A DNA stretch of 64,000 nt from contig NZ_MRDH01000019.1 of the NCBI RefSeq assembly GCF_002008225.1, forward strand, positions 1 to 64,000, read 5' to 3'. This stretch comes from Agrobacterium salinitolerans (GTDB lineage Bacteria; Pseudomonadota; Alphaproteobacteria; Rhizobiales; Rhizobiaceae). The notes beneath the pieces are model-generated. The model did not search any database, had not been told where the DNA came from, and worked only from the letters and a program-made list of their open reading frames with translations. Below, piece by piece: positions 9,870 through 19,742 of the stretch. Both the position numbers and the translations under genes were made by a program. Positions within the stretch are counted from its first letter, which is position 1, and every line of letters starts with the position of its first letter.

Positions 9870-11453
9870 TCAAGCCGCCTTGGCGACGTGATATTCCTTG
9901 ATCGCGACCATCTTGATCGCCGGAAACCGCTCGGACTCATACCGCAGCGAGAAGGCGTCCTGCGCAAGAAACACCGGATCGCCATCCAGATCGCGGGCGA
10001 TATCGCCGCGCTTGACGTTGAGGAATTTTTCCATTTCCGCCGGCTGATCGGAAGAAATCCAGCGGCAGACCGAAAAGCGCGACATTTCGAAGGAGACCGG
10101 CAGGCCGTATTCGCCCATCAGGCGCTCTTTCAACACGTCGAGCTGCAGCGCGCCGACGACACCGACGATGGCCGGCGAGCCGTCTTCCGGCGAAAAGAGT
10201 TGTACGACACCCTCTTCCGCCATCTGTTGCAAGGCTTCCTTCAGCTTCTTCGCCTTCATGGCGTCTTCAAGCCGCACGCGACGCAAGATTTCCGGCGAAA
10301 AGTTCGGCACACCCTGGAAAACCAGGTTTTCACCCTCGGTCAGCGTATCGCCGATGCGGAGCGTGCCGTGGTTCGGTATGCCCACCACGTCACCCGCAAA
10401 GGCCGTATCGGCAAGCTGGCGCTGCGAGGCGAAGAAGAACTGCGGCGCAGTGAGGCCCATCTGTTTGCCGGTGCGAGCAAGCCGCGCCTTCATGCCGCGC
10501 TCCAGCTTACCGGAGCAGATGCGGGCAAAGGCGATGCGATCTCGATGGTTCGGGTCCATATTGGCCTGAATTTTAAAGACAAAGGCCGTCATTTTTTCTT
10601 CAGCCGCATGGACGGTGCGGGTATCCGCCACCTGATCGCGCGGCGGCGGTGCGAAATCGCCAAGCGCATTGATGAGGTCACGGACACCGAAATTGCGCAG
10701 CGCCGAACCGAAGAATACCGGCGTCATATGACCTTCGAGAAACGCCTGACGATCGAAAGGACGGCAGGCTTCCATCGCCAGCTCCGTTTCTTCGATGAAG
10801 GCGTTGCGCTCATTTTCCGGCAGGCGATCGGCAACCGCCTGCGGACCGTTGACCGGCATGGCTTCCACCTGGGTATCGACGCCACGGAATGTGTTGTCGG
10901 CGAGATTATAGGCGCCGCAGAAGGTCTTTGCCCTGCCGACCGGCCAGGTGATGGGCGCGGTGTCGAGCGCGAGCTTCTCTTCCACCTCATCCAGAATCTC
11001 GAAGGGGTCGCGGCTTTCGCGGTCCATCTTGTTGATGAAGGTGATGATCGGAATATCGCGCATGCGGCAGACTTCGAAGAGCTTCAGCGTGCGCGGCTCG
11101 ATACCCTTGGCGGCATCGATGACCATGATCGCCGCATCCACCGCCGTCAGCGTACGGTAGGTGTCGTCGGCGAAGTCCTCGTGGCCGGGCGTATCGAGAA
11201 TGTTGAAGACACGGTCGTTATATTCGAAGGTCATGACCGAGGTGACGACCGAAATGCCGCGCTCGCGCTCGATCTTCATCCAGTCCGAACGGGTCTGGAT
11301 GCGATCCTTCTTCGCCTTGACCTCACCGGCAAGCTGGATCGCTCCGCCGAACAACAGCAGTTTTTCGGTAAGCGTGGTCTTACCCGCATCCGGGTGCGCG
11401 ATAATAGCAAAGGTGCGGCGGCGGGAGACCGCCTCGGCAAGTGTTTCGGCCAT
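9870..11453 (-). CDS. prfC: Peptide chain release factor 3
   Basis: RF3 is the translational GTPase that recycles RF1/RF2 from the ribosome. The 527-residue form beginning MAETLAEAVSRRRTFAIIAH at 11453 matches the family length (about 529). The frame stays open to 12020 but the extra 190 residues overlap dut and have no family character. GTPase motifs are HPDAGKTTLTEK (G1), DTPGHEDF (G3) and FINKMDRESRDP (G4). The C-terminal domain shows VVGALQLDVLKERL. It is divergent from dut with a 90-bp gap. Confidence 0.97.
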   Translation of the reverse strand: MAETLAEAVSRRRTFAIIAHPDAGKTTLTEKLLLFGGAIQLAGEVKAKKDRIQTRSDWMKIERERGISVVTSVMTFEYNDRVFNILDTPGHEDFADDTYRTLTAVDAAIMVIDAAKGIEPRTLKLFEVCRMRDIPIITFINKMDRESRDPFEILDEVEEKLALDTAPITWPVGRAKTFCGAYNLADNTFRGVDTQVEAMPVNGPQAVADRLPENERNAFIEETELAMEACRPFDRQAFLEGHMTPVFFGSALRNFGVRDLINALGDFAPPPRDQVADTRTVHAAEEKMTAFVFKIQANMDPNHRDRIAFARICSGKLERGMKARLARTGKQMGLTAPQFFFASQRQLADTAFAGDVVGIPNHGTLRIGDTLTEGENLVFQGVPNFSPEILRRVRLEDAMKAKKLKEALQQMAEEGVVQLFSPEDGSPAIVGVVGALQLDVLKERLMGEYGLPVSFEMSRFSVCRWISSDQPAEMEKFLNVKRGDIARDLDGDPVFLAQDAFSLRYESERFPAIKMVAIKEYHVAKAA

Positions 11454-11543
11454 CTGACAAATCCTGTGGAATTGCGGGCTATCTAGCGTTTCAAGGCCAC
11501 ATTTGCAATTGACCTTGCCGCGATCTCGGCAAACTAATGCGGC

Positions 11544-12014
11544 ATGACCCTTCAAAACGACAATCGCCCCCCTCTCCGGCTTGTCCGCCTCGCCAATGGC
11601 GCTGACCTCGAATTGCCGTCCTATGAAACCCGTGGCGCCGCCGGCATGGACCTGCGCGCGGCCGTACCTGCCGATGAACCGCTGACCCTGCAACCGGGCG
11701 AGCGGACGCTCGTTCCGACCGGTTTCATTTTCGAGGTTCCGCAAGGTTATGAGGCACAAATTCGTCCGCGTTCCGGCCTCGCCATCAAGAACGGCGTTAC
11801 CTGCCTCAACTCTCCAGGCACGGTGGATAGCGATTATCGCGGTGAGGTGAAAGTCATCCTCGCCAATCTGGGCCAGGAGGTTTTTATCATCGAGCGCGGT
11901 ATGCGCATTGCGCAGATGGTGATCGCACCGGTAACCCAAGTTGTTGTGAGCGAGGTGACGGAGACCTCCCAGACGGCGCGGGGCGCCGGCGGTTTCGGCT
12001 CCACCGGCGTTTAG
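11544..12014 (+). CDS. dut: Deoxyuridine 5'-triphosphate nucleotidohydrolase (dUTPase)
   Basis: Homotrimeric dUTPase that hydrolyses dUTP to dUMP, keeping uracil out of DNA and feeding dTMP synthesis. The 156 residues contain the five motifs in order: AAGMDLRA (I), the II region around [20 protein letters not shown] (III), [21 protein letters not shown], and the C-terminal GAGGFGSTG arm (V). It is the first gene rightward from the divergent prfC. Confidence 0.97.
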   Translation: MTLQNDNRPPLRLVRLANGADLELPSYETRGAAGMDLRAAVPADEPLTLQPGERTLVPTGFIFEVPQGYEAQIRPRSGLAIKNGVTCLNSPGTVDSDYRGEVKVILANLGQEVFIIERGMRIAQMVIAPVTQVVVSEVTETSQTARGAGGFGSTGV

Positions 12015-12101
12015 CGACACCGCTGGGACAGACGCGTGGAGTGATTGTCTTTACCCGGCAGTTTCGCTATTGATCTGGCGGATTTTCCGGGAAACACGAT
12101 C

Positions 12102-12719
12102 ATGACGCTGACGACCCTTTTCGCCTATGCCACCGCCCTCTTCATTGCCGCCGCCATTCCCGGCCCCGGCATGACGGCGATCGTGGCGCGGGCGCTGGGT
12201 TCGGGTTTTCGCGAAACCTTCTTCATGGGTCTGGGGCTGGTGCTGGGCGACATGATTTACCTGACCGCTGTGATCCTGGGCTTGGCCTTCGTCGCGCAGA
12301 CCTTTCAGGAAGCTTTCATGGTGCTGAAATTCGCGGGCGCAGCCTATCTCCTTTATATTGCCTGGAAGCTTTGGACCGCCGGTCTGCTGCCGCAGGAGCT
12401 GAAGGCCAAGAAAAGCACCAGCATGCCCATGTCCTTCCTGTCCGGACTACTGATCACGCTCGGGAACCCGAAAACCATGCTGTTTTATGTGGCGCTGGTG
12501 CCGACGCTGATCGACATCCGCATGATAGGACCTTCGGAATATGCGACACTTCTCGCCATCACCTTCGTCGTGCTGATGGCGGTTCTCCTGCCTTACATCC
12601 TGCTTGCGGCCAAGGCGCGCAACCTCCTGAAAAGGCCGAGCGCCTTGACGATCCTCAACCGCACGGCGGCGGGTATTCTGGCCGGAACAGCGACCATGAT
12701 CGCGATCCGCAGCACATAA
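12102..12719 (+). CDS. LysE/RhtB family amino-acid exporter
   Basis: Predicted inner-membrane exporter of the LysE/RhtB superfamily, about six transmembrane helices in 205 residues. The N-terminal family signature is AAIPGPGMTAIVARALGSGFRE, followed by the second-helix pattern and FAGAAYLLYIAWKLW. SGLLITLGNPKTMLFYVALVPTL is the conserved NPK motif. Start at ATG 12102, because the frame upstream to 12045 is not hydrophobic and lacks family similarity. The substrate cannot be named; cysK downstream makes a thiol amino acid possible but unproven. Confidence 0.87.
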   Translation: MTLTTLFAYATALFIAAAIPGPGMTAIVARALGSGFRETFFMGLGLVLGDMIYLTAVILGLAFVAQTFQEAFMVLKFAGAAYLLYIAWKLWTAGLLPQELKAKKSTSMPMSFLSGLLITLGNPKTMLFYVALVPTLIDIRMIGPSEYATLLAITFVVLMAVLLPYILLAAKARNLLKRPSALTILNRTAAGILAGTATMIAIRST

Positions 12720-12782
12720 AACAAATTCTTGCGTTTATGCGATTTATCGTGAAATTATTCCTGCAATTTGGAGATATTCGGA

Positions 12783-12809
12783 CGAACGTTCGCTAGCTTG
12801 CGAAAGCTA
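12783..12809. promoter_or_regulatory. Palindrome and hairpin upstream of cysK
   Basis: A perfect 10-bp palindrome CGAACGTTCG (12783-12792) abuts a small hairpin (TAGCTT at 12794-12799 pairing with AAGCTA at 12804-12809), 50-80 bp before the cysK start. It could be an operator or a leader structure. No known sulfur or iron regulator motif was recognised with confidence. Confidence 0.3.
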
Positions 12810-12860
12810 TTGCTCCTATTCTGCCGCTCAAATCTTGCGGTCTTTACACAGGAGAGCATC

Positions 12861-13829
12861 ATGCCCGAAGCCAGAAAGCCCGGACGCGGACGCGTCTATT
12901 CCTCGATTACGGAAACAATCGGCGACACACCGATCGTGCGGCTCGACAAGCTGGCGAAGGAGAAGGGCGTGAAGGCCAACCTTCTCGCCAAACTCGAATT
13001 TTTCAATCCCATCGCCTCCGTGAAGGACCGCATCGGCGTCGCCATGATCGAAACGCTGGAAGCGCAAGGCAAGATCATCCCCGGCAAGACAACGCTGGTG
13101 GAGCCGACCTCCGGCAACACGGGCATCGCGCTTGCCTTCGCCGCCGCAGCAAAGGGCTACAAGCTGATCCTGACCATGCCTGAAACCATGTCGGTTGAGC
13201 GTCGGAAAATGCTGGCCCTGCTCGGCGCCGAACTGGTGTTGACCGAAGGCCCCAAGGGCATGAAGGGCGCCATCGCCAAGGCGCAGGAATTGGCCGCGAC
13301 CCTGCCTGACGCCATCATTCCGCAGCAGTTCGAAAACCCCGCCAATCCTGATATTCACCGCAAGACGACAGCTGAAGAAATCTGGAACGACACGGAAGGC
13401 ACGGTCGATATTCTCGTCTCGGGTATTGGCACCGGCGGCACCATCACCGGCACGGGTCAGGTGCTGAAATCCCGCAAGCCCGAGGTGAAGGTGATTGCGG
13501 TCGAACCTGCCGACAGCCCGGTTCTTTCCGGCGGCAACCCCGGTCCGCACAAGATCCAGGGCATCGGCGCCGGTTTTGCACCTGCCATCCTCGATACCGG
13601 CATTTATGACGAGATCGTCACCGTGACCAATGACGAGGCTTTCGAAACAGCACGTCTGGCGGCAAGGCTGGAAGGCGTGCCGGTCGGCATCTCCTCGGGT
13701 GCGGCGCTGGCGGCGGCAATCAAGGTCGGCGCGCGTGAAGAAAATGCCGGCAAGAACATCGTCGTCATCATTCCTTCCTTTGCGGAACGCTACCTTTCGA
13801 CGGCGCTTTTCGAAGGCCTTGGGCTTTAA
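12861..13829 (+). CDS. cysK: Cysteine synthase A (O-acetylserine sulfhydrylase)
   Basis: PLP enzyme joining sulfide to O-acetyl-L-serine to give cysteine. ATG 12861 follows a CAGGAGAG SD and gives 322 residues. PLP-binding Lys lies in [15 protein letters not shown], the substrate loop is [15 protein letters not shown], and the phosphate cup is [13 protein letters not shown]. The C-terminal [11 protein letters not shown] is also typical. The gene ends in a strong terminator. Confidence 0.95.
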   Translation: MPEARKPGRGRVYSSITETIGDTPIVRLDKLAKEKGVKANLLAKLEFFNPIASVKDRIGVAMIETLEAQGKIIPGKTTLVEPTSGNTGIALAFAAAAKGYKLILTMPETMSVERRKMLALLGAELVLTEGPKGMKGAIAKAQELAATLPDAIIPQQFENPANPDIHRKTTAEEIWNDTEGTVDILVSGIGTGGTITGTGQVLKSRKPEVKVIAVEPADSPVLSGGNPGPHKIQGIGAGFAPAILDTGIYDEIVTVTNDEAFETARLAARLEGVPVGISSGAALAAAIKVGAREENAGKNIVVIIPSFAERYLSTALFEGLGL

Positions 13830-13882
13830 GCCACGCTTTCAAGCGCAGTACGATTGCGCGCCCAATTTGCGAATTGTCTTAC

Positions 13883-13918
13883 GTGCCGCCGGCTCCGCTG
13901 GCGGCACAATGTTTTTTT
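13883..13918 (+). terminator. Rho-independent terminator of cysK
   Basis: An 8-bp GC stem (GTGCCGCC 13883-13890 with GGCGGCAC 13900-13907) is followed by a T7 run at 13912-13918, 54 bp after the cysK stop. Confidence 0.85.
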
Positions 13919-13946
13919 GAGGCAGGGCGCAAAGGGACGCCTTCTA

Positions 13947-14990
13947 GAGCAGATCCTGTGATCGATGAATCGATTGTGAAGTGACGGGGCGAGCGGAAGC
14001 TGATTCAACATCCACTGCGAAAGAGGTGGATGATGGGACGAGCACTGAGCGATGATCTTCGACTACGCGTGTTAAAAGCGTCTGCGGCGGGCATGTCTGC
14101 GCGCCAGTCGGCGGCGCGGTTCGGGGTTGGGATTTCGACGGCGATCCGGTGGATCGCACGAGCGAGTGACGGTGAACCTACGTCCCGGCCGCAAGGCTGG
14201 CGACGGCCATCGGTCCTTGATGCACATGAGACGTTTGTCGTGGCCATGATCGACGACCGGAAGGACGTGACGCTCGATGAAATGGTCGAGCGTCTGTCTG
14301 TTGAGCGGCAGGTAGGTATCAGCCGAAGCGCGCTCGGTGCCTGGCTGCGGGGCCGCGGCTGGACGTTTAAAAAAAGTCCGCACATGCATTGGAGCAAGAC
14401 CGGCCGGACGTCCTAAAACGCCGGCGAGCCTGGTTTGAAGGGCAGCTCGACCTCGATCCGGAGAAGCTGATCTTTATAGACGAAACCGGTCTCTCGACGA
14501 AGATGGCGCGTCTGCGGGGGCGTGCCATTCGAGGTGAGCGTTGCCGAGCTGGCGTGCCGCATGGCCACTGGAAAACAACGACATTCACCGGCGCGCTCCG
14601 CCTCACCGGCATGACCGCACCCTTCGTTTACGATGGAGCGATGAACGGCAATGTCTTCCTGGCCTATGTCGAGCAAGTGCTCTCGCCGACCCTTCAGACC
14701 GGCGACGTCGTCGTTATGGGTAACCTGCCGACCCACAAGGCAGCCGGGGTGCGCGACGCCATCGAGCGCGCCGGCGCTAAACTCCATGTTCCTGCCACCC
14801 TATAGTCCCGACTTTAATCCCATCGAAAACGCATTCTCGAAATTGAAAGCTATGCTACGGGCTCGAGCGGAGCGGAAAATCGACGCCCTATGGGATGCCG
14901 TCGGCACATTGATCCCCCGATTCACATCGGAGGAATGCGCAAACTACTTCAGGGTTGCAGGCTATGACCCGGATTGAGCAGGATCTGCTC
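13947..14990 (+). mobile_element. IS630-family insertion sequence, apparently inactive
   Basis: The element is 1,044 bp. Its ends carry a 12-bp perfect terminal inverted repeat (GAGCAGATCCTG at 13947-13958, reverse complement at 14979-14990), flanked on both sides by TA (13945-13946 and 14991-14992), the target duplication expected of IS630/Tc1-type transposition. It encodes one transposase split over two frames with an A7 slippery run at 14369-14375, as is usual in this family. It also carries an extra frameshift and a changed catalytic residue. It lies between the cysK terminator and a palindromic repeat beside comM. Confidence 0.9.
14030..14977 (+). pseudogene. IS630-family transposase, frameshifted and missing a catalytic Asp
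   Basis: The first part (14030-14416) holds the helix-turn-helix region (MSARQSAARFGVGISTAIRW). A -1 slip on the A7 run (14369-14375) joins it to the frame from about 14375, holding FIDETGLSTKMARLRGRA with the first Asp. That continuation is normal for the family. Near 14785-14792 the frame is broken again and the conserved FLPPYSPDFNPIENAFSKLK with the final Glu lies in a third segment ending at 14977. The second catalytic Asp, normally in MDN, is Gly here (codon GGT at 14719-14721, MGNLPTHKA). Both lesions argue that the enzyme is dead. Confidence 0.85.
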
Positions 14991-14992
14991 TA

Positions 14993-15072
14993 GGGCAATT
15001 CCAGTTTAAGCGGAATCGTTGGACGGCCCCTACCTCCTTGTTTCTAAACATTTTCCGGACGAAAAACCGCTT
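14993..15072. repeat. Rhizobial intergenic mosaic-type repeat
   Basis: A gene-free stretch after the IS, starting GGGCAATTCCAG and ending TTTTCCGGACGAAAAACCGC, resembles the short palindromic intergenic repeats common in Agrobacterium and Rhizobium (RIME-like). It lies just past the 3' end of comM. Assignment is from remembered pattern only. Confidence 0.4.
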
Positions 15073-15079
15073 CATATCT

Positions 15080-16624
15080 CTACTGGATGCTCTGGGTCGC
15101 CGCCGTCAGCCTTTCGCCAGCGATACGATAGGACACAGCTTCCGCCACGTGGATGCGGCCGACCGTTTGTTTGCCATCCAGATCGGCCAGGGTGCGGGCA
15201 ACCTTGAGAATGCGATGATAACCGCGCGCGGAGAACTTCAACCGCTCAGCCGCATCGCGCAGCAATTGCAGCCCGGACGCATCCGGCTCGGCATATTTTT
15301 CTATCAAGGTCGTCGTGCAGCGGGCATTCGTGCGAATGGCGGCAAATCCCGCCGCCGCGTAGCGTTCCTGCTGCGCAAGGCGAGCCCGGGCGACACGGCC
15401 GGCCACTGTCGCACTCGGCTCGGACGCGACGGGGCGGATGAGATCGGCGGCGGAGACGGCGGGAACGTCGATACGGATATCGATACGATCCAGCAGCGGA
15501 CCGGAAATGCGGGCCTGATAATCCGTCACACAACGCGGGCCTCGGGCACAGGTGAAACCCGGCTCTCCCGCCATGCCGCAGCGGCAGGGGTTCATGGCCG
15601 CAACGAGCTGGATTTCCGCGGGATAGCTGACGCGATGATTGGCCCGCGCGATAATGCATTCGCCCGTTTCCAGAGGCTGCCGCAGCGCATCCAGCACCTG
15701 TGGTGCAAATTCCGGGAACTCATCCAGAAAAAGAACGCCGTGATGGGCAAGCGAGGCCTCCCCCGGTTTGGCCCGCAGCCCTCCGCCGATCAGCGCGGCC
15801 ATGGTGGCGGAATGGTGTGGCGTACGAAACGGTCTGCGGTCCGACAGCTTGCCGCCCGATAATTGGCCGGCGATGGAGTGAACCATGGACACTTCCAGCA
15901 ATTCCGCAGCCTCCAGCGGTGGCAGAATTGAGGGCAGCCGAGCGGCGAGCATGGATTTGCCAGAACCGGGCGGGCCAACCATCAGCAGATTGTGGCCACC
16001 CGCAGCCGCCACTTCCAGCGCGCGCCGGGCCGTCTCCTGCCCCTTGATATCGGCCAGATCCGGCAGATTGACCGGATTGGCACGGATGGCAGGTGCGGGG
16101 CGCGACAGAAGCTGGGTGCCGCGAAAATGATTGGCGAGCGCAATGAGACTACGCGGGGCGAGAATATCGATGTCGGCGCCGGCCCAGGCCGCTTCCGGCC
16201 CGCTTTCAGCCGGGCAAATCAGCCCCTTGCCGAGCGCATTGGCGCCGATGGCCGCCGGCAGCGCGCCCGAAACCATGCCGATCGTACCATCGAGATTGAG
16301 TTCGCCGAGAACCACATACTGGCTGAGCGCTTCCGCCGGTATGGCACCCAGAGCAGCCATGAGACCGAGAGCGATTGGAAGATCGAAATGCGACCCTTCC
16401 TTGGGCAGATCGGCAGGCGCCAGATTGACGGTGACTTTTTTTGCCGGCAAGGCCAGACCCGAGGCATGCAGGGCGGCCTGCACCCGCTCGCGGCTTTCGG
16501 CGACCGCCTTGTCCGGCAGGCCGACAATCTGGATACCGATCTTTCCGGGTGCAACCATCACCTGCACCTCGACTGGCACGCCCTCTATGCCCTGAAACGC
16601 AACCGTATTGACCCTTGCCACCAT
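15080..16624 (-). CDS. comM: YifB/ComM family Mg-chelatase-like AAA+ ATPase
   Basis: ComM-type hexameric helicase; in competent bacteria it promotes branch migration during natural transformation, and its role in non-competent species is unclear. ATG 16624 gives 514 residues beginning MVARVNTVAFQGIEGV, the standard family N-terminus. The N-terminal Lon-like domain is followed by Walker A MVGPPGSGKSMLAARL, Walker B GVLFLDEFPEF, the cysteine cluster CRCGMAGEPGFTC, and LLDRIDIRIDVPAV. The C-terminal helix domain contains FSARGYHRILKVARTLADL. It is transcribed toward the IS element. Confidence 0.93.
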   Translation of the reverse strand: MVARVNTVAFQGIEGVPVEVQVMVAPGKIGIQIVGLPDKAVAESRERVQAALHASGLALPAKKVTVNLAPADLPKEGSHFDLPIALGLMAALGAIPAEALSQYVVLGELNLDGTIGMVSGALPAAIGANALGKGLICPAESGPEAAWAGADIDILAPRSLIALANHFRGTQLLSRPAPAIRANPVNLPDLADIKGQETARRALEVAAAGGHNLLMVGPPGSGKSMLAARLPSILPPLEAAELLEVSMVHSIAGQLSGGKLSDRRPFRTPHHSATMAALIGGGLRAKPGEASLAHHGVLFLDEFPEFAPQVLDALRQPLETGECIIARANHRVSYPAEIQLVAAMNPCRCGMAGEPGFTCARGPRCVTDYQARISGPLLDRIDIRIDVPAVSAADLIRPVASEPSATVAGRVARARLAQQERYAAAGFAAIRTNARCTTTLIEKYAEPDASGLQLLRDAAERLKFSARGYHRILKVARTLADLDGKQTVGRIHVAEAVSYRIAGERLTAATQSIQ

Positions 16625-16807
16625 GGCCTGCCCCCGCAAACCGGCCGCGTCATCTGAACTTCATGTTCCAAGGCAGCCGCCCGCAAGCAACGTGCCACAG
16701 AGAAAAGAATAAAACAAGAACACCTAGAGAACAATTTCTCGCATGCGATGTATTTTAGTTGTATCGAGTTGTACGCATGGAACAAACCGGGAGCGATTTA
16801 GATCGCT

Positions 16808-17767
16808 TCAGAACTCCTGAGCGTCGCGCTTTTTCTCGATCGCGTCCCACAGCAGGCTCGCCACATCGGCGCCGCCGAATTTGCGCACTTCGCGAATACC
16901 GGTTGGTGAGGTGACGTTGATTTCGGTGAGATAATCGCCGATGACATCGATGCCAACGAAGAGGAAACCGCGCTCCCGCAGGGCAGGGCCGATGCGGCGG
17001 CAGATTTCCTTTTCACGCGCCGTCAGCTCCGTCGGTTCAGGTCGGCCGCCGGCATGCATGTTGGAGCGGGCGTCGTTTTCCGCCGGCACGCGGTTGATTG
17101 CGCCAACCGGCTCGCCGTCTACCAGGAGGATGCGCTTGTCGCCCTTGCGGACGTCAGGCAGATATTGCTGGGCGATGTAAGGCTCGCGGAACATCTGGCC
17201 GAACATCTCCAGCAGAGAGGAGAAGTTGCGGTCGTCGCGCGCGGAATGGAAGACGCCTGCACCACCATTTCCGTAAAGCGGCTTGAGGATGATATCGCCC
17301 ATTTCATTGCGGAAGCGGGCGATTTCCTCCACGTCCTTGGTGATCAGCGTCTTGGGCATCAGATCGGCGAATTCGGTGACGAAAATCTTTTCCGGCGAGT
17401 TGCGCACCCAGGCGGGATCGTTGACCACCAGCGTTTTCGGATGAATGCGCTCCAGCAGATGGGTCGAGGTGATGTAAGCCATGTCGAATGGCGGATCCTG
17501 ACGCAGATGGATGACATCCATCATTGACAGATCGACATGCTCCGGTTCGGACAGGGAGAAATGGTCGCCTTTGATATCGCGCAGTTCCATCTGCTCAACA
17601 GTGGCGTAAATCTTGCCATCACGCATGGAAAGGCGCTCCGGCGTATAATGGAACAACCGATATCCGCGCGCCTGCGCCTCAAGGCTCATGGCGAAGGTGG
17701 AGTCACCGGCGATATTGATGCCGGAGACATGATCCATCTGGATCGCGACGTTCTTGATCTTCGCCAT
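16808..17767 (-). CDS. gshB: Glutathione synthetase
   Basis: ATP-grasp ligase adding glycine to gamma-glutamylcysteine. ATG 17767 gives 319 residues starting [20 protein letters not shown], matching the family size; the longer frame to 17818 is rejected. Characteristic segments are [34 protein letters not shown]-grasp [14 protein letters not shown], and [20 protein letters not shown]. The metal and ATP site is [12 protein letters not shown] near the C-terminus. In many rhizobia gshB follows rsmI-yraN; here about 5.9 kb of other genes separates them. Confidence 0.96.
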   Translation of the reverse strand: MAKIKNVAIQMDHVSGINIAGDSTFAMSLEAQARGYRLFHYTPERLSMRDGKIYATVEQMELRDIKGDHFSLSEPEHVDLSMMDVIHLRQDPPFDMAYITSTHLLERIHPKTLVVNDPAWVRNSPEKIFVTEFADLMPKTLITKDVEEIARFRNEMGDIILKPLYGNGGAGVFHSARDDRNFSSLLEMFGQMFREPYIAQQYLPDVRKGDKRILLVDGEPVGAINRVPAENDARSNMHAGGRPEPTELTAREKEICRRIGPALRERGFLFVGIDVIGDYLTEINVTSPTGIREVRKFGGADVASLLWDAIEKKRDAQEF

Positions 17768-18009
17768 GCGAATGTTCCTCTTGCAGCATGCGGACGCTTT
17801 GCGGCCCGCGGTGCCCATTGCCTCACCTTTTCAAGCTTCCCTGCAGGACCAGGAGAAACCCGGAAATGCTTCAGAAAACCCTGAAGATGTAGGGCAGCGA
17901 CCCTTCAAAGGCAACGGCTGCAAGCGGTGGTTTGTGTGAGTTTTATTGAACCTTCACAATTCTGCCGGCGGAGCCTTGCGGGCCCCGCCAACCGCAATGT
18001 TTTATGGGT

Positions 18010-18522
18010 TCAGGCCGCCAGCTTATAGGAACGGCCGGCAAACAGCTTGTTCTTGACGCGATAGGCAAAAGCCAGCGCCTTGGGGAACGGACGGCGCATG
18101 AAGGCGACCTTGCGAACATAATCATCCACCCGCCAGGTGGCCCATGTTCCAGCCCGAAAATAGGCGACGTCGCCGACCCGCAGGATGCTAACCGAACCGT
18201 CTTCGGCCGTCACATGCACCTCGCCTTCCAGAATATAGACGGTTTCATCCCAGCCGAAGAACCATCGGAATTCACCAGCCGTACAATCCCACATGGCGGT
18301 GCTTGAAGCACGGTCGCCGCTTCTGGAATGATCTGCCGCCCGCGCCTGAGGATTGCCGGAAATGATCCAGTCCGGATTGATGGGCGCCGGTTGAAGCCGC
18401 AGATCGGTGCAGGACGCGCTGACAACAGCCTCATCTTTTGACCGGCGCAAATAGGCCGGCAAAATCGGCACCGTGCGGATCGCCATGGTTGCCGCGGCAG
18501 CGAACATCATTTTGAAGGACAT
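18010..18522 (-). CDS. Cupin-domain protein (Cupin_3/DUF861 type)
   Basis: A 170-residue protein whose second half is a single cupin barrel of the Cupin_3 type: TAMWDCTAGEFRWFFGWDETVYILEGEVHVTAEDG, then VGDVAYFRAGTWATWRVDDYVRKVAFMRRP. Such proteins often bind small ligands or a metal, but here the usual first-motif His residues are replaced, as in other DUF861 members, so no reaction is proposed. It is downstream of ugpC on the same strand with a 109-bp gap and may be read through from the ugp operon. Confidence 0.75.
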   Translation of the reverse strand: MSFKMMFAAAATMAIRTVPILPAYLRRSKDEAVVSASCTDLRLQPAPINPDWIISGNPQARAADHSRSGDRASSTAMWDCTAGEFRWFFGWDETVYILEGEVHVTAEDGSVSILRVGDVAYFRAGTWATWRVDDYVRKVAFMRRPFPKALAFAYRVKNKLFAGRSYKLAA

Positions 18523-18631
18523 ATGAGAAAACCCCCGTGAAATATTGGAGGTCTTCTATCATCGGGATCGTAACAAAGCGGTTTTGACAATCGGCGCAAT
18601 TTTAGTCATCGCGCCGATTTCTGCGATGCGC

Positions 18632-19732
18632 TCAGGCCGTCGCCATTTGCGCGGGCCGCGCCGCCAACTGCTCCGCTTTGCCGGCGATACGCTTGCCGGT
18701 TTCGCTGGAGAAGAAATGCAGTTTTTCCGGCGCGATCGTGACCGAGAGCGCAGACGGAACCTCGACATCCGGCGGGAAGGCAACGGTCAGGTTCTGTTCG
18801 CCGATCATGCCGTGGATGAGACGCTGCGAGCCCAGTTCCTCGATATAATCGACCCGAAGCGGGAAGCCCTGCTCACCTGCCGCAGCGAGGCGGAGATCTT
18901 CCGCCCGCATGCCAACCGTCACCGACCCTGAGGCAGGTGCGAAACCGTTGAGCGCAAAGAGCGACGGACCGATGGCGAGGCTATCACCATGCAACTCTGC
19001 GTTCAGCAGGTTCATGGCGGGAGAGCCGATGAAACTCGCAACGAAGGTCGAGGCAGGGGTGTGATAGACATCGAGCGGTGCGCCGATCTGTTCGATACGA
19101 CCGCCATTCAACACCACAAGACGATCGGCCAGCGTCATCGCTTCCAGCTGATCGTGAGTGACATAAATCGAGGTGGTGCCGAGACGTTTTTGCAGGCGCT
19201 TGATTTCACCCCGCATGGAAACGCGCAGCTTGGCGTCGAGATTGGACAGGGGCTCGTCGAACAGGAAGGCCGCCGGTTTGCGCACGATGGCGCGGCCCAT
19301 GGCCACACGCTGCCGCTGGCCGCCGGACAGGGCGCGCGGCTTGCGGTCCAGATAGGGTTCAAGCTGCAGCATGCGCGCGGCTTCAGCCACACGCGCATCG
19401 ATCTCCTCCTTCGGCGTCTTGCGGTTCTTCAAACCGTATTCCAGGTTCTGTCGCACCGACATATGCGGATAGAGCGCGTAGTTCTGAAACACCATGGCAA
19501 TATCGCGGTCTGCCGGATCGGCCTGATTGACCACCCGGTCGCCGATCTTCACCGTGCCTTCGGAAATATCCTCAAGCCCAGCAACCATGCGCAGGAGCGT
19601 GGATTTGCCGCAGCCGGAGGGGCCGACCAGAACGATGAATTCACCGTCCCTGATGTCGATATCGACGTGATGCACGGCACGCACGCCGCCATGATAATCC
19701 TTGCAGACCTGACTGATGTCTATCGCGGCCAT
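18632..19732 (-). CDS. ugpC: sn-Glycerol-3-phosphate ABC transporter ATP-binding protein
   Basis: Cytoplasmic ATPase of the UgpBAEC importer. The 366-residue protein has Walker [17 protein letters not shown], signature [14 protein letters not shown], Walker [17 protein letters not shown], the H-loop [14 protein letters not shown], and a C-terminal TOBE/OB extension typical of MalK/UgpC types. It is the last gene of the ugpB-ugpA-ugpE-ugpC series, starting 10 bp after ugpE. Other CUT1 importers share this layout, but the binding protein and the PHO box support Ugp. Confidence 0.93.
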   Translation of the reverse strand: MAAIDISQVCKDYHGGVRAVHHVDIDIRDGEFIVLVGPSGCGKSTLLRMVAGLEDISEGTVKIGDRVVNQADPADRDIAMVFQNYALYPHMSVRQNLEYGLKNRKTPKEEIDARVAEAARMLQLEPYLDRKPRALSGGQRQRVAMGRAIVRKPAAFLFDEPLSNLDAKLRVSMRGEIKRLQKRLGTTSIYVTHDQLEAMTLADRLVVLNGGRIEQIGAPLDVYHTPASTFVASFIGSPAMNLLNAELHGDSLAIGPSLFALNGFAPASGSVTVGMRAEDLRLAAAGEQGFPLRVDYIEELGSQRLIHGMIGEQNLTVAFPPDVEVPSALSVTIAPEKLHFFSSETGKRIAGKAEQLAARPAQMATA

Positions 19733-19742
19733 TTCGGTCTCC

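Noticed and set aside
9888..11486. Long + strand open frame (532 codons) opposite prfC
   Set aside because: It is a high-GC antisense shadow: His/Arg-rich translation, no motifs, and the opposite strand carries clear RF3 motifs.
11454..12020. N-terminal extension of prfC to 12020
   Set aside because: It would overlap dut entirely; the normal RF3 N-terminus starts at 11453.
14369..14375. A7 run in the transposase as a damaging frameshift
   Set aside because: A -1 slip at an A-run is the usual expression mode of this IS630 group, so only the later break is counted as damage.
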